A DNA stretch of 17,089 nt, from NCBI GenBank assembly GCA_003554685.1, contig PWHA01000184.1, positions 1-17,089 on the forward strand, given 5' to 3'. Position 1 is the stretch's first letter. Each line of letters starts with the position of its first letter. Of the stretch, positions 15,005 to 17,089 are shown one piece after another. Below the pieces are notes generated by a model. That model was not told where the DNA came from, made no database searches, and worked only from the letters and a program-made list of their open reading frames with translations. The stretch comes from Halanaerobiaceae bacterium. GTDB taxonomy: Bacteria > Bacillota > Halanaerobiia > Halanaerobiales > Halarsenatibacteraceae. The position numbers were made by a program, and so were the translations under genes.

Positions 15005-16561
15005 TTAGTTATCGAGCCAGACATCCTTGAGATAGTTAATACCGCCAGTAGGCAGCGGGGTAAAACCTTTAACATGGTCAGCAAAGGCAAAGTATTCATA
15101 GGGAGCATTCAACCAGATAAAGGGAGCCTCTTCAATCAGAATTTCCTGAGCCTCCAGGTAGATTTCCTGACGAAGTTCTTCATCAACTTCTCTCCGTCCT
15201 TCTTCCAGCAGGGTATCAACTCTGTCGTTGCTCCAGTGTCCGTGAATAAAGGCCAGGCTGCCTTCAGAGTGAAAATATCTGAAGAGATAAAAATCAGGAT
15301 CAGCTGCTCCGGCGTTGGTGCTTAAAGAAAGATCAAAATCAGCATCAACCCAGCGGTCAATGTAAATGCCTCTCTCCAGGCTGTTGAGTTCCAGATTAAT
15401 ATTCACCTTTTCCAGCTGATTCTGCAGCACCTGCACCTGGGATAAAACCTCTTCATAACCGCTCATAAAGTTAATGGAAATTGTAAATCCATCCTCGTAA
15501 CCAGCTTCCCTGAGAAGTTCTTCGGCACGATCGATATCCTGCTGGTAAAACGGGGACTGGCTGACATCATAGGCCCAGAAGGTCAGGGAAGAAGGAATGG
15601 GGCCTATAGGTTCAGCTTCACCCAGCATGGCGCTGGCGATCATTTCCTCTCTGTTGATGGCATAATTGATGGCCTGTCGGACTCTTATGTCATCTAATGG
15701 CTCCCGTTCGGTATTTACGAAAAGTGGAGTCCAGCGCAGGCTTAATTCTGAGCTTAAAGTGACATTGGGGGTCTGTTCTTCTATAGCCAGTGCTGCCGTG
15801 GGCAGATTAAGCAGGGCAAAATCAGTCTGACCGGTTCTTAAGCCAGCAACTATACTGAATTCTTCTGGAATTACAGTAAATCTAATCTCATCAAGATAGG
15901 GCTTATCCTCTTCATAGAAGTCAGCATGTCTAATTAAAGTCATCTCTTCATCGGGATACCATTCGCTCAGCTGAAAGGGACCTGTACCCACTGTATTTTC
16001 TACACTATTTAGGCTATCTGCTTCAGCTACAGCTTTATTGACAATGACAGCATTGGCGTCTGCCAGATGCAGGAGCATGCTGGCATTGGGAGATTTAAGT
16101 TCAAAGACAATGGTATAATCATCAGGAGTGAGGACATTTTCAATATCTGCAATATGGGAGCGGGCAGCTGCGCCGGTCTCTTCATCTAAAATTCTCTCAA
16201 TGGAGTAGGCTATATCCTCAGAGGTCATATGGTCTCCATTATGAAAATAAACATCATCCCGGAGATAAAAAGTGTATTCGTCCCCCTCTTCACTTATATC
16301 CCAGGATTCTGCCAACTCGGGAACAGGCTGCATATCAGCATCAAGGCCAATTAAATTGCTGTAAACAAGTTCAAATATTCGTCTGGAAGGATGGGCAGTT
16401 GTGGTGTGGGGATCCAATTCAGTGGCATCATCAACTCTGGCCAGTTCTAAAGTCCCACCGTGAATTGGTTCGCTTTCAGCATTTACAGAAAACCCAGCAA
16501 ATGTCAAAACAACTGAGAGAAATAAGGTTAAAAATATAATTCTCAAACCCTTAATCTGCAT
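15005..16561 (-). CDS. Family 5 ABC transporter substrate-binding protein (peptide/opine type)
   Basis: Periplasmic receptor for a peptide, opine, oligosaccharide or glycopeptide-like ligand. Seen: 518 residues. Residues 1-28 form a type I signal peptide ending VNA before ES, again with no lipobox Cys. Family 5 marks follow: GGTLELARVDDATELDPH (35-52), the conserved PVPELAESWDISEEGDEYTF (79-98) and LRDDVYFHNGDHMTSEDIAY (100-119), TVGTGPFQLSEW, and DDIRVRQAINYAINREEM, the best-conserved segment. Composition is strongly acidic. The ATG at 16561 has AAGGAGGTT 7 nt upstream. It is the first gene of the locus and is preceded by 468 bp containing a candidate promoter and palindrome. The ligand is unknown; muropeptides are suggested only by neighbours such as anmK. 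Confidence 0.94.
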   Translation of the reverse strand: MQIKGLRIIFLTLFLSVVLTFAGFSVNAESEPIHGGTLELARVDDATELDPHTTTAHPSRRIFELVYSNLIGLDADMQPVPELAESWDISEEGDEYTFYLRDDVYFHNGDHMTSEDIAYSIERILDEETGAAARSHIADIENVLTPDDYTIVFELKSPNASMLLHLADANAVIVNKAVAEADSLNSVENTVGTGPFQLSEWYPDEEMTLIRHADFYEEDKPYLDEIRFTVIPEEFSIVAGLRTGQTDFALLNLPTAALAIEEQTPNVTLSSELSLRWTPLFVNTEREPLDDIRVRQAINYAINREEMIASAMLGEAEPIGPIPSSLTFWAYDVSQSPFYQQDIDRAEELLREAGYEDGFTISINFMSGYEEVLSQVQVLQNQLEKVNINLELNSLERGIYIDRWVDADFDLSLSTNAGAADPDFYLFRYFHSEGSLAFIHGHWSNDRVDTLLEEGRREVDEELRQEIYLEAQEILIEEAPFIWLNAPYEYFAFADHVKGFTPLPTGGINYLKDVWLDN

Positions 16562-16719
16562 TATTCAACCTCCTTCATTTTTTTGACCCCAATAAATTTT
16601 AATCTTGTTTTCACAAATGAATTAATTTAATATTCTCAATCTCACCCCCCTGCTGAGCTCTGATCAATATTCCTTAGAGTTAGAAAGCATAATTTTGTTT
16701 ATATTTTTAATTTATTACT

Positions 16720-16744
16720 TAGTATACCAACATACTAACATACT
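16720..16744 (-). promoter_or_regulatory. Candidate operator: TAGTAT-N6-ATACTA palindrome plus direct repeat
   Basis: A perfect inverted repeat TAGTAT-ACCAAC-ATACTA (16720-16737) shares its right arm with a direct repeat AACATACT/AACATACT (16729-16744). Size, AT content and the central GTATAC-like half-sites resemble operators of HutC/UTRA regulators, and such a regulator is encoded in the locus. It overlaps the -10 region of the candidate leftward promoter, as expected for a repressor site. Binding is inferred only. Confidence 0.5.
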
Positions 16745-16760
16745 TAATATGAAAATTCAA
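16732..16760 (-). promoter_or_regulatory. Candidate promoter of the binding-protein-led locus
   Basis: On the minus strand TTGAAT (16760-16755), a 17-nt spacer, then TAGTAT (16737-16732) preceded by TGT, an extended -10 pattern. An alternative extended -10, TGG-TATACT, lies 11 bp further on with a poor -35. Both fall within the palindrome. The leader would be about 160-170 nt. Confidence 0.45.
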
Positions 16761-16873
16761 ATAAAATGATAAAATTTTTAATATTGTTCATGAAAAATGT
16801 AATAAATAAATGACTAAATCCCACTAGATCCAAAAGATAAAGCGGGATTGAGATGTTGTTATTTGATATTTTA

Positions 16874-16930
16874 TTGTCGAAAAACGTCAGGGAACCCGGT
16901 ACCGACCAGATACGCCCGAACCGGTAGCGA
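16874..16930. repeat. 57-bp dispersed repeat, copy C
   Basis: Runs from TTGTCGA to GGTAGCGA, the same length as copy B and 50/57 identical to it. In this copy the ends form an inverted repeat, TTGTCG...CGACAA (16874-16933), and inner CCGGT/ACCGG arms flank a loop of 19 nt, so a cruciform or RNA stem is possible. It sits 50 bp upstream of the -35 box of the rightward promoter. Confidence 0.85.
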
Positions 16931-16979
16931 CAAAATTTTCTGCAAATCGTAATATTTTATAACTATTTGCTTGAAAATA

Positions 16980-17008
16980 TTGAAATATGCTGCTGAAAGT
17001 ATTATAAT
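16980..17008 (+). promoter_or_regulatory. Sigma-A promoter for the rightward gene
   Basis: TTGAAA (16980-16985), a spacer of exactly 17 nt, and a consensus TATAAT (17003-17008). The predicted transcription start near 17015 leaves a leader of only about 15 nt before the ATG at 17030, just enough for the ribosome binding site. Confidence 0.85.
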
Positions 17009-17029
17009 GAATGCAGGTGAGGTGATAAA

Positions 17030-17089
17030 ATGAATAATGCAGTTATCCGCTTGCAAAAAGTAGAATTAAAAAATTTTAAGAATGTAAAA
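17030..17089 (+). CDS. N-terminus of a probable AAA/SMC-like ATPase (truncated by window)
   Basis: Only 20 codons are visible: MNNAVIRLQKVELKNFKNVK. The phrase LQKVELKNFKNVK, an N-terminal beta-strand pair before the Walker A loop, is typical of RecF/SMC-like or AAA-family ATPases. AGGTGAGGTGAT precedes the ATG by 5 nt, and a consensus sigma-A promoter lies upstream, so the gene is real. It is divergent from the catabolic locus and probably unrelated to it. Which ATPase it is (RecF-like, OLD-like, defence-related) cannot be decided from 20 residues. Confidence 0.7.
   Translation, partial: MNNAVIRLQKVELKNFKNVK

Larger units (their letters stand above)
16562..17029. other. 468-bp divergent intergenic region
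   Basis: AT-rich gap between the leftward locus and the rightward gene at 17030. It carries a candidate leftward promoter with palindrome (16720-16760), a weak hairpin AATCCC...GGGATT (16817-16849), copy C of the dispersed repeat, and the rightward promoter. A short minus-strand ORF at 16871-17056 reads through the repeat and the opposite gene's start and is not believed. Confidence 0.7.

Noticed and set aside
16817..16849. AATCCC...GGGATT hairpin as a transcription terminator
   Set aside because: The stem is only six pairs plus a mismatch, and neither strand has a good U-run; no gene ends here since the flanking genes diverge.
16871..17056. Minus-strand 61-residue ORF ending VGTGFPDVFRQ
   Set aside because: It starts inside the opposite gene, has no ribosome binding site seen, and its C-terminal part is just the dispersed repeat; similar phrases appear in reverse in copies A and B.

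Overview
The window reads as a chromosomal segment of an anaerobic, probably salt-loving, diderm Firmicute, most likely close to the Halanaerobiales. This is inference. The reasons are low-to-moderate GC, strong AGGAGG-type ribosome binding sites with several TTG/GTG starts, very acidic exported proteins, and three transporter binding proteins that all carry plain type I signal peptides with no lipobox cysteine. Monoderm Firmicutes usually lipidate such proteins.

Almost everything lies on the minus strand and reads as one long catabolic and uptake locus, from about 16.6 kb down past base 1. In transcription order: a peptide/opine-type ABC transporter without ATPases (binding protein 16561-15005, permeases 14911-13955 and 13942-13109); a phosphotriesterase-family hydrolase (13013-12021); a PIG-L/LmbE-type deacetylase with an altered active site (11925-11140); anhydro-N-acetylmuramic acid kinase AnmK (10981-9815); a GntR/UTRA regulator (9799-9059); a SIS-domain sugar-phosphate protein (8991-8245); a divergent ROK kinase (8078-7080); a sugar ABC binding protein and two CUT1 permeases (7029-3565), also without an ATPase; a second SIS protein of the same family (3402-2680); a D-aminoacylase-type amidohydrolase (2308-923); and the start of a TRAP transporter DctP receptor that runs off the left edge (890-1). 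At the right edge, divergently on the plus strand, a well-formed sigma-A promoter drives a gene whose first 20 codons look like an AAA/SMC-type ATPase.

The combination (AnmK, deacetylase, SIS proteins, sugar kinase, D-amino acid deacylase, peptide plus sugar plus carboxylate uptake, and an amino-sugar-type GntR regulator) suggests salvage of peptidoglycan-derived or similar N-acylated amino-sugar/D-amino-acid compounds. AnmK is the only member whose substrate is reasonably certain. The other assignments are at family level, and three enzymes (PIG-L, ROK, AnmK) carry substitutions in signature motifs.

The non-coding parts are unusual. They hold a 9-bp minisatellite (5422-5571), a triplicated unit of about 40 bp (8101-8219), an 8-bp tandem array (2346-2377), a 57-bp dispersed repeat in three copies, two long perfect hairpins placed just after the two ABC binding-protein genes, and a palindrome overlapping a candidate promoter at the head of the locus.
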